NCBI GenBank assembly: GCA_037442205.1 | Contig: JBBIQS010000038.1 | Span: 1-64,000 of the forward strand | DNA length: 64,000 bases | Direction of reading: 5' to 3' | Source: JBBIQS01 sp037442205 | Lineage (GTDB): Bacteria > Myxococcota > Myxococcia > Myxococcales > UBA5297 | Shown: piece after piece, positions 46,954 to 55,757 of the stretch | How the letters are laid out: the number at the start of each line of letters is the position of its first letter | How positions within the stretch are numbered: the first letter of the stretch is position 1 | Position numbers and translations under genes: made by a program | The notes under the pieces: generated by a model | What the model was told of the DNA's origin: nothing | Seen by the model: the letters and a program-made list of their open reading frames with translations, nothing else | Database searches by the model: none

Positions 46954-48126
46954 ATGAAGCCCGTTCGCCTCGCCGCGCTCGCCGCGCTGGCACTGCTCGC
47001 CGGCTGCAGGAAGAGCGAGCCCGCCAATCCGCCCGCCGCGCACGCCGCCTCCCCGGTGGCCGCGGAAGCCAAGGCGGTGAAGATCGGCCTGGTCACCGAC
47101 GTCGGCGGCCGCGGGGACCAGTCCTTCAACGACGGGGCGCTGCGCGGGCTGGAGGTCTGGGCCGCCGGAAAGCGCTACAGCGCCAAGGGCTACCAGCCGC
47201 TCACCGCCGAGGAAGTGCGGCAATCCGTCCCCAAGGACGTGACCGCCGGGGCCTCGATCGCCCCCGGCGCCATCGAGCCGGTGGTGCTGCAGGCCAAGCA
47301 GCAGGAGGACTACGAGCCCAACCTGCAGGTTCTGGTCGAGGACGGCGTGCAGCTGGCGATCGGCGTGGGCTTCATGCTGGAGAACGCGGTCGAGTCGGCG
47401 GCCAAGAAGAACCCCGGCTCCAAGTTCCTGCTGATCGACAGCCCGATCCTCGACGAGAAGGGAACGCCCTACGCGCTGCCCAACGTGAAGACGGTGACCT
47501 TCCGCGAGCAGGAGGGCGCCTTCCTGATCGGCGCGCTGGCCGGGCTGGTGACGCGGAGCAAGACGGTGGGCTTTGTCGGCGGCATGCAGATCCCGCTGAT
47601 CCGCAAATTCGAGGCCGGCTTTCGCGCCGGGGTGAAGACCACCAACCCCGAGGCGTACGGCAAGATCCTGGTCGGCTACACCGGCAGCTTCGACAAGGTC
47701 GAGGCCGGCAAGCAGGTGGCGCAGGACATGATCGCCAAGGGCGCCGACGTGCTCTTCCACGCCGCCGGCTCCGACGGGCTGGGGGCGATCGCCGCGGCGC
47801 GCGAGGCGGGCAAGTGGGCCATCGGCTGCGACAGCGACCAGCGCCACGTCGCGCCCGAGGTCATCCTCACCTCGCTGATCAAGCACGTGGACCTGGCGGT
47901 GTACCTGGCCGCCACCGAGGTCGCCGCCGGCAAGTTCACCGCCGGCCACCAGGAGCTGGGCGTGAAGGAGGGCGGCGTCGGCTACGCGCCGCTCCTCGCC
48001 GACAAGCTCGCCAACAAGGAGCTGTTGGCCTCCAAACTCGAGGAGCTGCGGGCGAAGATCGTCAGCGGGGCGATCAAGGTCCCGGCGACGCTCGAGGAGC
48101 TGGCGGCCTTCGAGCCGGCCAAGTAG
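46954..48126 (+). CDS. BMP-family nucleoside-binding lipoprotein
   Basis: This 390-residue protein has lipobox LLAGC (Cys18) and a short linker, then the BMP/PnrA fold: VKIGLVTDVGGRGDQSFNDGALRGLE, QLAIGVGFMLENAVESAAKKNPGSKF, FREQEGAFLIGALAGLVTRSK, VGFVGGMQIPLIRKFEAGF and DVLFHAAGSDGLGAI. Such proteins bind purine or other nucleosides for an ABC importer. An insert (about 90-125) is longer than in small relatives. GGAGG lies 8 nt upstream. The matching ATPase and permeases are probably those at 58.1-61.7 kb. Confidence 0.9.
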   Translation: MKPVRLAALAALALLAGCRKSEPANPPAAHAASPVAAEAKAVKIGLVTDVGGRGDQSFNDGALRGLEVWAAGKRYSAKGYQPLTAEEVRQSVPKDVTAGASIAPGAIEPVVLQAKQQEDYEPNLQVLVEDGVQLAIGVGFMLENAVESAAKKNPGSKFLLIDSPILDEKGTPYALPNVKTVTFREQEGAFLIGALAGLVTRSKTVGFVGGMQIPLIRKFEAGFRAGVKTTNPEAYGKILVGYTGSFDKVEAGKQVAQDMIAKGADVLFHAAGSDGLGAIAAAREAGKWAIGCDSDQRHVAPEVILTSLIKHVDLAVYLAATEVAAGKFTAGHQELGVKEGGVGYAPLLADKLANKELLASKLEELRAKIVSGAIKVPATLEELAAFEPAK

Positions 48127-48135
48127 GTAGACCGA

Positions 48136-49452
48136 CTAGACGCTGGGGTCGCGCACCCGCCCCAGCGCCGCCTTCACGAACCGCGACTTCACCTGCTCGC
48201 TGGCGATGGCCCGCTGTGCCGGGGGCAGGTTGGTCAGCGCCTTGAGCACGTGGTTGATGAGCCTGGCTCCGCGGCTCTCGCCCTCGTCGAAGAGCAGGTC
48301 GGCGAGCATGCCGCGCTCCATGGCGATCCGCACCGCCTTCTCCACCGCGGTAGAGGGCACCAGCGGCTGCTTCTCCCGCCGCACCATCCGCATGGCGTGC
48401 TTGTGGCAGGCGTCTGCGCACACCCCGCAGCCGATGCAGGCCTCGCGATCGACCTTGGGGCGCAGCTCGTTGTTTCGCCCGGACTTCTGGGCGCGCTCGG
48501 GGACCATGGAGATGGCGGCGATCGGGCAGTGGCGGGCGCAGCGCGAGCAGCCGACGCACATCTCCTCCTTGCAGCTGGCCTCGAAGCCGCTGGGGTTCAC
48601 CGCCCGCAGCCCGTACCAGTTGATCGACTGCAGCTGGGCGCAGCAGCAGCCGCAGCAGTTGCAGATGTAGGCCGGCCGGTCCTTGACGTTGTCGGCGATC
48701 TGCACCAGCCCGCGCTTCTTCGAGTCCTCGAGGATGCGGAAGGCCTCGACCTTCTCGATCGGCCGGCCGAACTTGCGGCGCAGCACGAAGTCGGCCCCGG
48801 CGTTGAGCGACAGGCAGACGTCCATCGGCGCCCCGCAGGAGGTGCCCAGGTGCTCGGCCTTGTGGCGGCAGTAGCAGAGCGAGACCGCGATCGACCTGGC
48901 CTGCTCGATCACCTGGGTGGCCCGCTCCCAGTCGAGGATGTCGGGGACCGGCTCGTCGCCCAGCGCCGCCTCGTGGGCCAGCGTGCGCCCGATGACCGTC
49001 TCATGGCCGAAGACGCTCTTGGCGAAGGTATCGTCGTGGTGGAGGTAGGCCTCCAGCGCCTCGGCCATGCGCTTCTTGGGGATCGAGTCGTGGGCCCGCA
49101 TCAGCGAGAACTCGAAGAAGCCCACCACCGGCGGCGAGAGCAGGTACTTCACCTTGCCGGTGCGCGTGCTGACCAGGTCCATCACCAGCCCCTTGTCGGC
49201 CATCGCCTCCAGGCGCGGCAGCAGCTCCTGCTCGCTCACCCCGGCCCGCCGGGCGATCCTCTCCAGCGACGAGGGGAGCACCGGCAGCTGCGAGGCCAGC
49301 GACGCCTCCGCCGGCGTGAAGAGGATCTCGAGGATCTCCTTCCATCCCTCCCAGGCCTTGGGGTCGTTCGGCTCGGGCATCGCCGCGGTGGTGGCGTCGA
49401 GCCGCTTCACCAGCGACCGGTACTCCTCCTTCAAGTGGCCCAGGTGACCCAT
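48136..49452 (-). CDS. Winged-helix protein with several Fe-S clusters
   Basis: The ATG at 49452 is preceded by GGAGGAG. The 438-residue protein has a winged-helix-like segment (about 60-100), a Cys-rich middle with CYCRHK (193-198) and the unusual run ICNCCGCCC (263-271), then two ferredoxin motifs (CVGCSRCARHCP near 299 and CIGCGVCADACH near 339) for two [4Fe-4S] clusters. The C-terminus is helical. It is probably a cytoplasmic redox or redox-sensing protein; electron donor and acceptor are unknown. It is convergent with the BMP gene (9-bp gap). Confidence 0.8.
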   Translation of the reverse strand: MGHLGHLKEEYRSLVKRLDATTAAMPEPNDPKAWEGWKEILEILFTPAEASLASQLPVLPSSLERIARRAGVSEQELLPRLEAMADKGLVMDLVSTRTGKVKYLLSPPVVGFFEFSLMRAHDSIPKKRMAEALEAYLHHDDTFAKSVFGHETVIGRTLAHEAALGDEPVPDILDWERATQVIEQARSIAVSLCYCRHKAEHLGTSCGAPMDVCLSLNAGADFVLRRKFGRPIEKVEAFRILEDSKKRGLVQIADNVKDRPAYICNCCGCCCAQLQSINWYGLRAVNPSGFEASCKEEMCVGCSRCARHCPIAAISMVPERAQKSGRNNELRPKVDREACIGCGVCADACHKHAMRMVRREKQPLVPSTAVEKAVRIAMERGMLADLLFDEGESRGARLINHVLKALTNLPPAQRAIASEQVKSRFVKAALGRVRDPSV

Positions 49453-49475
49453 GGTGCGCTCCTCCGGTTGGCGGC

Positions 49476-49578
49476 TGCGTGAGCGTACAAGAAAGCGCTC
49501 TGCCATCTGAGCTCTTTGAAGGGCCCTCCGCCGCGTCGCACCCGCGACTTCTGGCGTCTCGGGTCGAATCCCGGCAAC
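49476..49578. other. tRNA-like sequence fragments in a divergent gap
   Basis: On the minus strand, AGCTCAGATGGCAGAGCGC (ending the D-arm) followed by TTTCTTGTACG resembles the 5' half of a tRNA with a TGT anticodon, but no matching anticodon stem follows. On the plus strand, CTCGGGTCGAATCCCGG (49558-49574) resembles a T-arm with one base missing from the loop. The two lie in opposite orientation and cannot form a tRNA. They may be decayed integration remnants or chance. Confidence 0.3.
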
Positions 49579-49632
49579 AATGGCGCGTCTTTAACAGTGC
49601 CGGCGGCCCCTGGCCCCGTCCGCGGAGACCCT

Positions 49633-50397
49633 ATGCGACCGATCTTGCTGAGCATTCCCCTGGCCCTCTTCGCCTCGACGGCGCTGGCCCAGAGCGCCCC
49701 GGCCGAAGCCGAGGCCGCCCCTAGCTACGTTGCGCCGGTGGTGCGCGCGGTCAAGCACCTCAAGGGCGAGGAGTTCGAGCTGCTCGGCGACCTGCCCGCA
49801 GGTCTCAAGGGCCACTTCGCCTGGGCGGGCACCGGCGAGCTGGCCGGCGACACGCTGACCCTGTCGCTGAGCTCGATGGCCCCGGCCAAGGCGACCGCCG
49901 CGGCCGACAAGCTGACCGTGGTCGGCAAGATCGCCGCCCCCTCGTTCAAGGACCACAAGGGCGGCTACCAGCTCCAGGTCAAGGACAAGGACGGCGCGGT
50001 CATCTTCTACGGCTGCGAGAAGGGCAAGGGCGTCAGCTGCAAGCGGCTGGAGTGGATCATCGCCGGCATCAACAAGCTGGTCATCGACCGGCAGCAGCCC
50101 AAGGCCACCAAGTCGATGTTCGGGTTCTATTTCAAGGACATCGTCGCCACCTGGAACCCCGGCCAGGCGCTGCGCGAGACGCAGGAGAAGTGCCAGACCC
50201 CCTACGTCATGTCGATGCAGGTTGACGACCGCGACCTGGGCAAGATCGGCCTTTGCGAAGGCGAGCCGGGGAAGAACCAAACGGCGATCTACATGGCGCC
50301 CGCCAAGGATGGAAAGCCGGGCGCCACCTACTCTCTGCTGATCACCGACGGCAAGAAGCTGATCGAGCTGCTCGAGGCGCGGCTGCCCAAGCCGTAG
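49633..50397 (+). CDS. Secreted protein of unknown function
   Basis: The ATG at 49633 follows GGAGA by 6 nt and gives a signal peptide (MRPILLSIPLALFASTALAQ) cut after ALA. The mature protein of about 235 residues is a mixed alpha/beta domain with three or four Cys (FYGCEKGKGVSCKR, EKCQTPYV, GLCEGEPG), probably disulphide-bonded in the periplasm. Repeated Lys/Asp-rich turns (KDKDGAV, AKDGKPG) suggest beta-hairpins. I recognise no family. A terminator follows at 50447-50490. Confidence 0.7.
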   Translation: MRPILLSIPLALFASTALAQSAPAEAEAAPSYVAPVVRAVKHLKGEEFELLGDLPAGLKGHFAWAGTGELAGDTLTLSLSSMAPAKATAAADKLTVVGKIAAPSFKDHKGGYQLQVKDKDGAVIFYGCEKGKGVSCKRLEWIIAGINKLVIDRQQPKATKSMFGFYFKDIVATWNPGQALRETQEKCQTPYVMSMQVDDRDLGKIGLCEGEPGKNQTAIYMAPAKDGKPGATYSLLITDGKKLIELLEARLPKP

Positions 50398-50446
50398 CGG
50401 CGCCTGGGTGCGCCGGTCTTCAGCCGGCTGGCGACCAAGAATCAAG

Positions 50447-50490
50447 TGCCCGCGAGCGACCGAGTTTCCGGCGCTCGCGGGCATCGTTTT
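50447..50490 (+). terminator. Intrinsic terminator within nested inverted repeats
   Basis: TGCCCGCGAGCG (50447-50458) pairs perfectly with CGCTCGCGGGCA (50472-50483), and TTTT follows at 50487-50490. The hairpin is enclosed by a second inverted pair, TTCAGCCGG (50419-50427) and CCGGCTGAA (50506-50514). It separates convergent genes. Confidence 0.75.
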
Positions 50491-50538
50491 CACGACCGAA
50501 TGGCTCCGGCTGAAAGCCGGCACTCCAGCCGGCGCTCG

Positions 50539-51543
50539 CTACTGCGCCGCCGGGGCCTGTCCGCTCATCAGGTAGTCCATGACCTTGTTGACGTTCATGG
50601 TCGAGACGTTGGCCGCCGGGACGATCATGATCTTCTTCTCGGCGAACTGCTTGGCGAGCTGCATCTTCACGTAGGCGTCGCCGCCCAGCTTGTTGAGGGC
50701 TTCGGCCTCCTTGGTGGTGGCCTCGGCCTCGGCCTGGGCGCGGGCGATCACCGCCTTGGCCTCGTTGGTCTTGGTCTGGTAGTAGCCGTCGGCGTCGTTC
50801 TTGAGCCGCCCGGCCTCGCCCAGCGCGTCCTCGGTCTTGCGGTTCCACTCGGCGCGCTTGGCCTGCAGCTCGCTGCGCTTCTGCTCCTCCATCGCCTTCT
50901 GCTGCTCGATCAGCTTCTGCACGTCGGCCTCGGCCTGCTTCTGGGCGTCGATCGCCGCCTGGTACTCGGGATCGAAGCGGTGCTGCTGCACCTGGAGCAT
51001 GTCGACGATGATCCCCATCGGCGCCAGCTCCTTGGCCAGCTCTTCCTTGGCCTTGAGCGCCGTCCGGTTCTTCACCGACACCTGGTAGTACTCCTCGCTG
51101 GTGATCTCGTTGAAGACATCCCGGATCACCGAGCGGGCGTAGGGGCGCACCAGCCGCTCCTTGACCTCGCTGATCGAGTCGCCGGCCTCGGCGATGATCT
51201 TGCCCACCAGCTTCGGGTCGATCCGCCACATCACGTTGACGTCGATGTGGATGTTGTTGCCGTCGCGGGTCTTGAAGGTGACGTCGTCGGGCACCGGGCG
51301 GTCGCCCTCGCGCGGGTTGGCGTTCATCAGCAGGTTCTGCTGGGCCACCGACAGCACGTGCCAGGAGTTGACGAAGGGCATCACGGTGTAGACGCCGCCG
51401 GGCGGGTAGGTCTGCTGCTTGCCCCGCTCCTCGAAGACGCCCAGCAGGCTGGTGCGCACCCCGACCTCGGTGGAGGAGGTCGACTCGCAGCCGGACAGGG
51501 CCGCCAGCGCGGCGGCGACCAGGAAGATTCGCAGGGGCTTCAT
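50539..51543 (-). CDS. SPFH/prohibitin-type lipoprotein, second of pair
   Basis: This 334-residue protein has a signal with lipobox ALSGC (lipid Cys at about 19), an SPFH domain (30-200; GVRTSLLGV, FKTRDGNNIHIDVNVMWRID, RSVIRDVFNEIT) and a long coiled coil (200-290, rich in Ala, Glu, Lys, Gln), then a short tail. SPFH proteins build ring-like membrane scaffolds, often around proteases. The start overlaps the stop of the upstream SPFH gene (TGATG), with AAGGAGG upstream, so both subunits are probably made together and hetero-oligomerise. Confidence 0.88.
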   Translation of the reverse strand: MKPLRIFLVAAALAALSGCESTSSTEVGVRTSLLGVFEERGKQQTYPPGGVYTVMPFVNSWHVLSVAQQNLLMNANPREGDRPVPDDVTFKTRDGNNIHIDVNVMWRIDPKLVGKIIAEAGDSISEVKERLVRPYARSVIRDVFNEITSEEYYQVSVKNRTALKAKEELAKELAPMGIIVDMLQVQQHRFDPEYQAAIDAQKQAEADVQKLIEQQKAMEEQKRSELQAKRAEWNRKTEDALGEAGRLKNDADGYYQTKTNEAKAVIARAQAEAEATTKEAEALNKLGGDAYVKMQLAKQFAEKKIMIVPAANVSTMNVNKVMDYLMSGQAPAAQ

Positions 51544-52688
51544 CACTTGCCTCCTTCGGCCGCGGGGACCGGGCCGCCGGGGCTCAGCCCGATCAGCGCC
51601 CAGCTCTGGCGGATGAAGGTGATGTACTGCTCCGGGGTCATCACCGAGCCCTGGATGTTGTCGAAGATCTTGGCGGTCTCCAGCGCCACCACGTAGCGGC
51701 CGCCGCCCTTGTTGAGCGCCTCGGCCTTGAGCCGCTTGGCCTCGGCGTTGGCCAGGCCGTACTCCTTGTCGCCCTTGGCCCGCACCTGCTCGGAGTAGAG
51801 GTTGGCCTCGGCGCGCACCTTGGAGATCTGGGCGTTGTTCTCCGACTCGGCGATGGTGATGGCGGCGTTGCCCTTGGACTCGATCTGCTGGAGCTTGGCC
51901 CGCTCGTCGTTGACGTGGCTCTCCTTGCGGTTCTTCTCCGCCGCCTGCACCGCCACCTTCTTCTCGTGCAGCGACTTCTCGTAGGCCGGCGAATACGAGT
52001 AGTTGCGCAGCAGCAGCTTGTGCACCTCGAAGCCGCGGGCCTTGAAGCGCTCACGCAGGTACTCCTCGGCCTCGTTGACCGCGGCGATGCGCACCTTCTC
52101 GTCGTAGAACGACTCGGCGTTCATCTTGCCCAGGGTGGCCAGCACTCCGTTGCGGAAGGTGTTGATGGCGAAGGACTCGACGTAGGTCGAGCCCCAGCCG
52201 AACTCGCGGGCCACCATCAGCGGGTCGGTGATGCTGTAGAGCAGCGTCACGTCGGCCGCCACCGAGTAGCCGTCGCTGGTCTGCACGTTGAAGGCGTCGA
52301 TCACCCGGTGGGTGGCCTTGCCCAGCAGCGCGTCGCGGGTCGAGTAGTACTGGTCGACCGCGCGGACCACGTCCATGCCGCCCGCCTTGGCGCGGGCCTC
52401 GGCCCGCTCGTTGGAGGCCTCGAGCAGGTGGATCTCCCGCGGGTAGGTGAACATGGTCGACCCTGGGCCGATGAAGTACAGCCCCGGCCCGAAGATCTGG
52501 TCCACCACGCCCACCTTGGTGCCGAAGCGGCTCTGCTCCACTCCGAACTCGTTGGGCATCACGCGGGCGGTGCACGAGGAGAAGAACAGCCCCAGCACCA
52601 CCGCCGCCCCGCCGGCCAGGGCGAGGAAGCGCAGCAACTGCCTGCGCAACCCGCGCACTGCCGAAACTTTGGAAGCGATCTCGACCAT
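51543..52688 (-). CDS. SPFH/prohibitin-type membrane protein, first of pair
   Basis: The 381-residue protein has one N-terminal hydrophobic segment (LLRFLALAGGAAVVLGLFF, ending FSSC, possibly lipid-modified). An SPFH domain follows (45-235; MPNEFGVEQSRFGTK, VQTSDGYSVAADVTLLYSITDP), then a coiled coil (240-330) and a hydrophobic C-terminal end. A GGAGGG site precedes the ATG, which overlaps the upstream stop as TAATG. The order membrane protein, SPFH, SPFH with 1-nt overlaps is a tight operon. No NfeD or FtsH-type protease gene is adjacent. Confidence 0.88.
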   Translation of the reverse strand: MVEIASKVSAVRGLRRQLLRFLALAGGAAVVLGLFFSSCTARVMPNEFGVEQSRFGTKVGVVDQIFGPGLYFIGPGSTMFTYPREIHLLEASNERAEARAKAGGMDVVRAVDQYYSTRDALLGKATHRVIDAFNVQTSDGYSVAADVTLLYSITDPLMVAREFGWGSTYVESFAINTFRNGVLATLGKMNAESFYDEKVRIAAVNEAEEYLRERFKARGFEVHKLLLRNYSYSPAYEKSLHEKKVAVQAAEKNRKESHVNDERAKLQQIESKGNAAITIAESENNAQISKVRAEANLYSEQVRAKGDKEYGLANAEAKRLKAEALNKGGGRYVVALETAKIFDNIQGSVMTPEQYITFIRQSWALIGLSPGGPVPAAEGGK

Positions 52689-53401
52689 TAGTGATCCCTC
52701 CTCTTGCTCATCTCGGGAGTGCGCCGCGCCGACTCTTCGGCAATGGCCTCGACCCGGGACGCCGAGGCCGCCGCGCCAGCGATGGCGGGGTGGCTCAGCA
52801 GATAGGCGACGTCGATGCGTTCGATCTCGCGGTTGACCCGCGCCACCAGCTTGTTCAGCTCCGACTCGTAGCGACGCGCCGCCAGCCAAGCCCGCAAGTT
52901 GGGAGCCAGCAGACCGGCCAAGGTGAACGGCAGCACCCACTCCTTGGACCAGAGCGGGATGAACGGCGCCCAGACCACGAAGCCGCCCACCGCCATCCCG
53001 ACCAGGGCCCAGCCCAGGCGCTCGACCAGGTGCAGCCTCTTGTCGAGCAGGTAGAAGTCGTTGCGCTCGCGCGGAGTGAAGGCCACGCTCAACCGCAGGT
53101 AGGCGGGCAGCACCACCGAGCGCATCAGCCGGTCCACCTCCTGGAAGAAGGCCGCCGCGGCCGGCTCGCTCAGGTGCGGCAAGTGCTCGCGCACCGCCTG
53201 CTGGAGGCGCGGCAACTCCTTCTCGTAGACCTCGACGAAGAAGGGACCAGCCCCGTTCTCGCCGCGCTTGACCGCTTCATCGGTCAGGCCCGGCCGGCGG
53301 TCCTCGAGGGTCTGCAGCAGCCGCTCGAGAAAGCCGCCCAGCGGCCCGTGGTGCTGGGCGCTGGAGGTGGGCTGCAGAAGCGGCGAACTATCGCTGCTCA
53401 C
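52688..53401 (-). CDS. Two-TM membrane protein heading the SPFH operon
   Basis: The GTG at 53401 with AAGGAG upstream gives 237 residues. A helical soluble part (1-130) is followed by two hydrophobic segments (GWALVGMAVGGFVVWAPFIPLW and WVLPFTLAGLLAPNLRAWL) and a helical C-terminal region ending EMSKRRDH. I recognise no family. TAATG overlap with the first SPFH gene implies coupled translation, so this is probably a partner or substrate-recruiting subunit of the SPFH assembly. The divergent Ser/Thr kinase gene begins 262 bp away. Confidence 0.7.
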   Translation of the reverse strand: MSSDSSPLLQPTSSAQHHGPLGGFLERLLQTLEDRRPGLTDEAVKRGENGAGPFFVEVYEKELPRLQQAVREHLPHLSEPAAAAFFQEVDRLMRSVVLPAYLRLSVAFTPRERNDFYLLDKRLHLVERLGWALVGMAVGGFVVWAPFIPLWSKEWVLPFTLAGLLAPNLRAWLAARRYESELNKLVARVNREIERIDVAYLLSHPAIAGAAASASRVEAIAEESARRTPEMSKRRDH

Positions 53402-53663
53402 GACGTGCTCCTTTGGGGAGATGCGCCCCCGGGCAGTGCGCGGACTATGCCACATCGCCAAGCGCCTGATGGATCGTGCAACCTGCCGATCTTTCGAAGG
53501 GTTATCGGCCTGCCGCGCCTGCGAATGGCGACTTTCGCCACCTGACAATCCGCCCAGCAAGCGATCGGCGTGGTTCGGCGCCGTCGCCGGGCGGATGGCC
53601 GGGCCATCGCCCCTCGCAACAAACTGGCCCTCGGAGGATCGTTCGTGGTTCGATCCGGGCGCC

Positions 53664-55220
53664 ATGCCCGCGCACGGTCGATACTCCGTCCTGCACAAGA
53701 TCGCCAACGGCGGGATGGCGGAGATCTACCTCGGGCGACAGCAGGGAGCGGCCGGCTTCGAGCGGCTGGTGGTGCTCAAGCGCATCCGCTCGGCGATGAG
53801 CGCCGAGCGCGCCTTCCGCGACGCGCTGATCGACGAAGCGCACATCGCGATGACGCTGAACCACAGCAACGTCGTGCAGGTGCTCGACCTGGGCTACTCC
53901 GGCGGCCACTACTTCCTGATCCTGGAGATGGTGGACGGCTGGAACCTGAACATGGTCTTCCGCCGGGCCGAGGCCTTCGGGCTGACCTTCCCGCCGGAGC
54001 TGGCGCTCTACTGCGTCACCGAGGTCTGCCGGGCGCTGGCCTTCGCCCACTCGCGGGTCAAGGACGGCAAGCCTCTGGGGATCGTCCACTGCGACGTCAG
54101 CCCGCACAACGTGCTGGTCAGCGCCGAGGGCGAGGTGAAGCTCACCGACTTCGGCATCGCCACCGCCAGCCATCGCCGCGGCCGCTCCGACGACGGCATC
54201 ATCCGCGGCAAGGTCGGGTTCATGTCGCCGGAGCAGGCGGGAGGCGGCAAGCCCGACGCCCGCTCCGACCTGTTCAGCCTGGGCGCGACCCTCTATTTCC
54301 TGGTCACCGGAAAGAAGGCCTTCGCCGCCGGCACCGATCTGCTGTCGCTGGCGTTGACGCAGAAGGGCGAATTCGAGCCGCCCGAGGCGCTGCGGCCCAA
54401 TCTCGACCCCGGGATCGTCAAGGTGCTCCAGCGGGCGATGAAGAAGCAGCCCGAGGAGCGCTATCCCAGCGCCGAGGCGATGCTGGCGGCGCTCGAGGAC
54501 CTGCTGCGCTCGCGCTATCCGCGCACCGGCCCGAGCGAGCTCAAGAGCTGGCTGGCGGAGTTGGAGCTGACCGATCAGGCACCGCGGGTCAGCCATGCTC
54601 CGCCGGCGCCCGAGCCGGAGCAGGAATCGATCGAGGGCAGCGCCATCTTCCTGCAGGACCACGCCGAGCCTCAGACTCCGGCCGAGCGCCCTGCCGACAC
54701 CCGTTGGCTGACCGGCTCGGCCAAGCCCGCCCTTCCGGGAGCGCTGCTGAAGCGCCTCGACGCCGCTCCGCGCAACGCCAAGCTTGGCTTCGGGGCGGCG
54801 GTCCTGGCGTCGCTGATTCTCTCGGCGCGGCTGGTCACCTGCGCCGGGCCGCGCCCCGAGCCGCTGGCGTCCAGCGCTCCAGCTCCCGACGCCGCCGAGC
54901 CCGCCTTCCCCGGTCTCGATCTGACGACCGAGGTCCCCGAGCCCGCGGACGCCGGCCCGCAACCGCGGATCGCGGCTGAGAAATCGCCCGAGCCGATCTG
55001 GGTCCAGTTCACCAGCTCGCCGCCGGGCGCCAGGCTGACGGTGGAGAAGCAGGCTTTCGGAGTCACGCCGGCGCGGCTGAGGGTGAAGCCGGGCCTGACC
55101 TACGAAGTCAGCCTCGCCCGCGATGGCTACAAGCCCGCCTCCAAGCGCGCCTATGTCCCCAACAAGCCCAACCAGACCATCCACCTCGAGCTCGAGAAGA
55201 AGTCGTGGTGGCCGTTCTGA
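53664..55220 (+). CDS. Membrane Ser/Thr kinase with HCDVSPHN loop and PEGA domain
   Basis: This 518-residue protein has a kinase domain (8-280): Gly loop ANGGMAEIYLG, Lys in VVLKRI, catalytic loop HCDVSPHN in place of HRDLKPEN, DFG intact (LTDFGIA) and GFMSPEQ. A linker, one transmembrane segment (GFGAAVLASLILSARLV) and an extracytoplasmic PEGA domain (about 445-510; TSSPPGARLTVEKQAFGVTP) follow. Loss of the Arg before Asp means it is a non-RD kinase, normally not needing activation-loop phosphorylation. The upstream in-frame extension (from 53268) lacks coding character. Confidence 0.9.
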   Translation: MPAHGRYSVLHKIANGGMAEIYLGRQQGAAGFERLVVLKRIRSAMSAERAFRDALIDEAHIAMTLNHSNVVQVLDLGYSGGHYFLILEMVDGWNLNMVFRRAEAFGLTFPPELALYCVTEVCRALAFAHSRVKDGKPLGIVHCDVSPHNVLVSAEGEVKLTDFGIATASHRRGRSDDGIIRGKVGFMSPEQAGGGKPDARSDLFSLGATLYFLVTGKKAFAAGTDLLSLALTQKGEFEPPEALRPNLDPGIVKVLQRAMKKQPEERYPSAEAMLAALEDLLRSRYPRTGPSELKSWLAELELTDQAPRVSHAPPAPEPEQESIEGSAIFLQDHAEPQTPAERPADTRWLTGSAKPALPGALLKRLDAAPRNAKLGFGAAVLASLILSARLVTCAGPRPEPLASSAPAPDAAEPAFPGLDLTTEVPEPADAGPQPRIAAEKSPEPIWVQFTSSPPGARLTVEKQAFGVTPARLRVKPGLTYEVSLARDGYKPASKRAYVPNKPNQTIHLELEKKSWWPF

Positions 55221-55293
55221 CGTTTCACTCCGGGAGCGGTTGCGCTCGCCGGCACGTCTGACGGAACATGCCCGCCATTTTTCGGAGGAATCG

Positions 55294-55701
55294 ATGACCC
55301 TTGGACGCGCCGTGCTCGGACTGATCTTGATCCTCGGTATCGCAGCCTGCTCGACCGCTCCGGCCGGTGACGACGCCGGGACGGACGGCTCGCTGGGCGC
55401 GGCCCCTGACGCCGCGGCCGCCGGGGATGCCGGGGCGGACGCCGGGTCGCTGCCCTACTCGGACGCTGGCTGCCTCACGTTCGACGGAGTGAGCCAGGTG
55501 TGCGGGTTCAAATCCGACGGCAAAGTCTGCGCGTTCTCGACTCAGTGCAAGAGCAGCAGCGACCTCGGCCAGTGCAAGATCAACTGCGAGATGGGGACCT
55601 CCGTGGGGAAGTGCTACGGGCCGAGCGACGTCTCCTGCCTCCTCAACTCGGTTTCTGCCCAGGACTGCGCGGCGCTCGCCGCCTGCCACTGGGTACTCTG
55701 A
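55294..55701 (+). CDS. Small Cys-rich lipoprotein
   Basis: GGAGGAA (55284-55290) precedes the ATG. The 135-residue protein has a lipoprotein signal ending LGIAAC (Cys19), an Asp/Gly/Ala linker (25-55), and a compact domain with ten Cys (for example GCLTFDG, VCGFKSDGKVCAFSTQC, CKINCEMG) that should be disulphide-rich. It is unknown in function. Its signal-linker layout matches other lipoproteins of the window. It follows the kinase gene after 73 bp and may be co-transcribed. Confidence 0.75.
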   Translation: MTLGRAVLGLILILGIAACSTAPAGDDAGTDGSLGAAPDAAAAGDAGADAGSLPYSDAGCLTFDGVSQVCGFKSDGKVCAFSTQCKSSSDLGQCKINCEMGTSVGKCYGPSDVSCLLNSVSAQDCAALAACHWVL

Positions 55702-55711
55702 GTGTTCGCGA

Positions 55712-55736
55712 GCGCTCCCTCGGCCCGAGGGAGCGC
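55712..55736. terminator. Perfect 11-bp hairpin between convergent genes
   Basis: GCGCTCCCTCG (55712-55722) and CGAGGGAGCGC (55726-55736) are exact complements around a GCC loop. It lies between the ends of the small lipoprotein gene and the VWA gene. No T-run is present on either side, so it is a likely but atypical bidirectional terminator. Confidence 0.5.
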
Positions 55737-55757
55737 GGCGACCGGACTCCTCTGTTT

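Noticed and set aside
43003..48126. A very long plus-strand open frame running through several genes
   Set aside because: Only its end (46954-48126) is real, the BMP lipoprotein. The rest is opposite the TPR and phosphorylase genes and has no recognisable fold.
49476..49578. A functional tRNA gene
   Set aside because: The D-arm-like and T-arm-like pieces are on opposite strands, no acceptor or anticodon stem pairs, and the T-loop is one base short.
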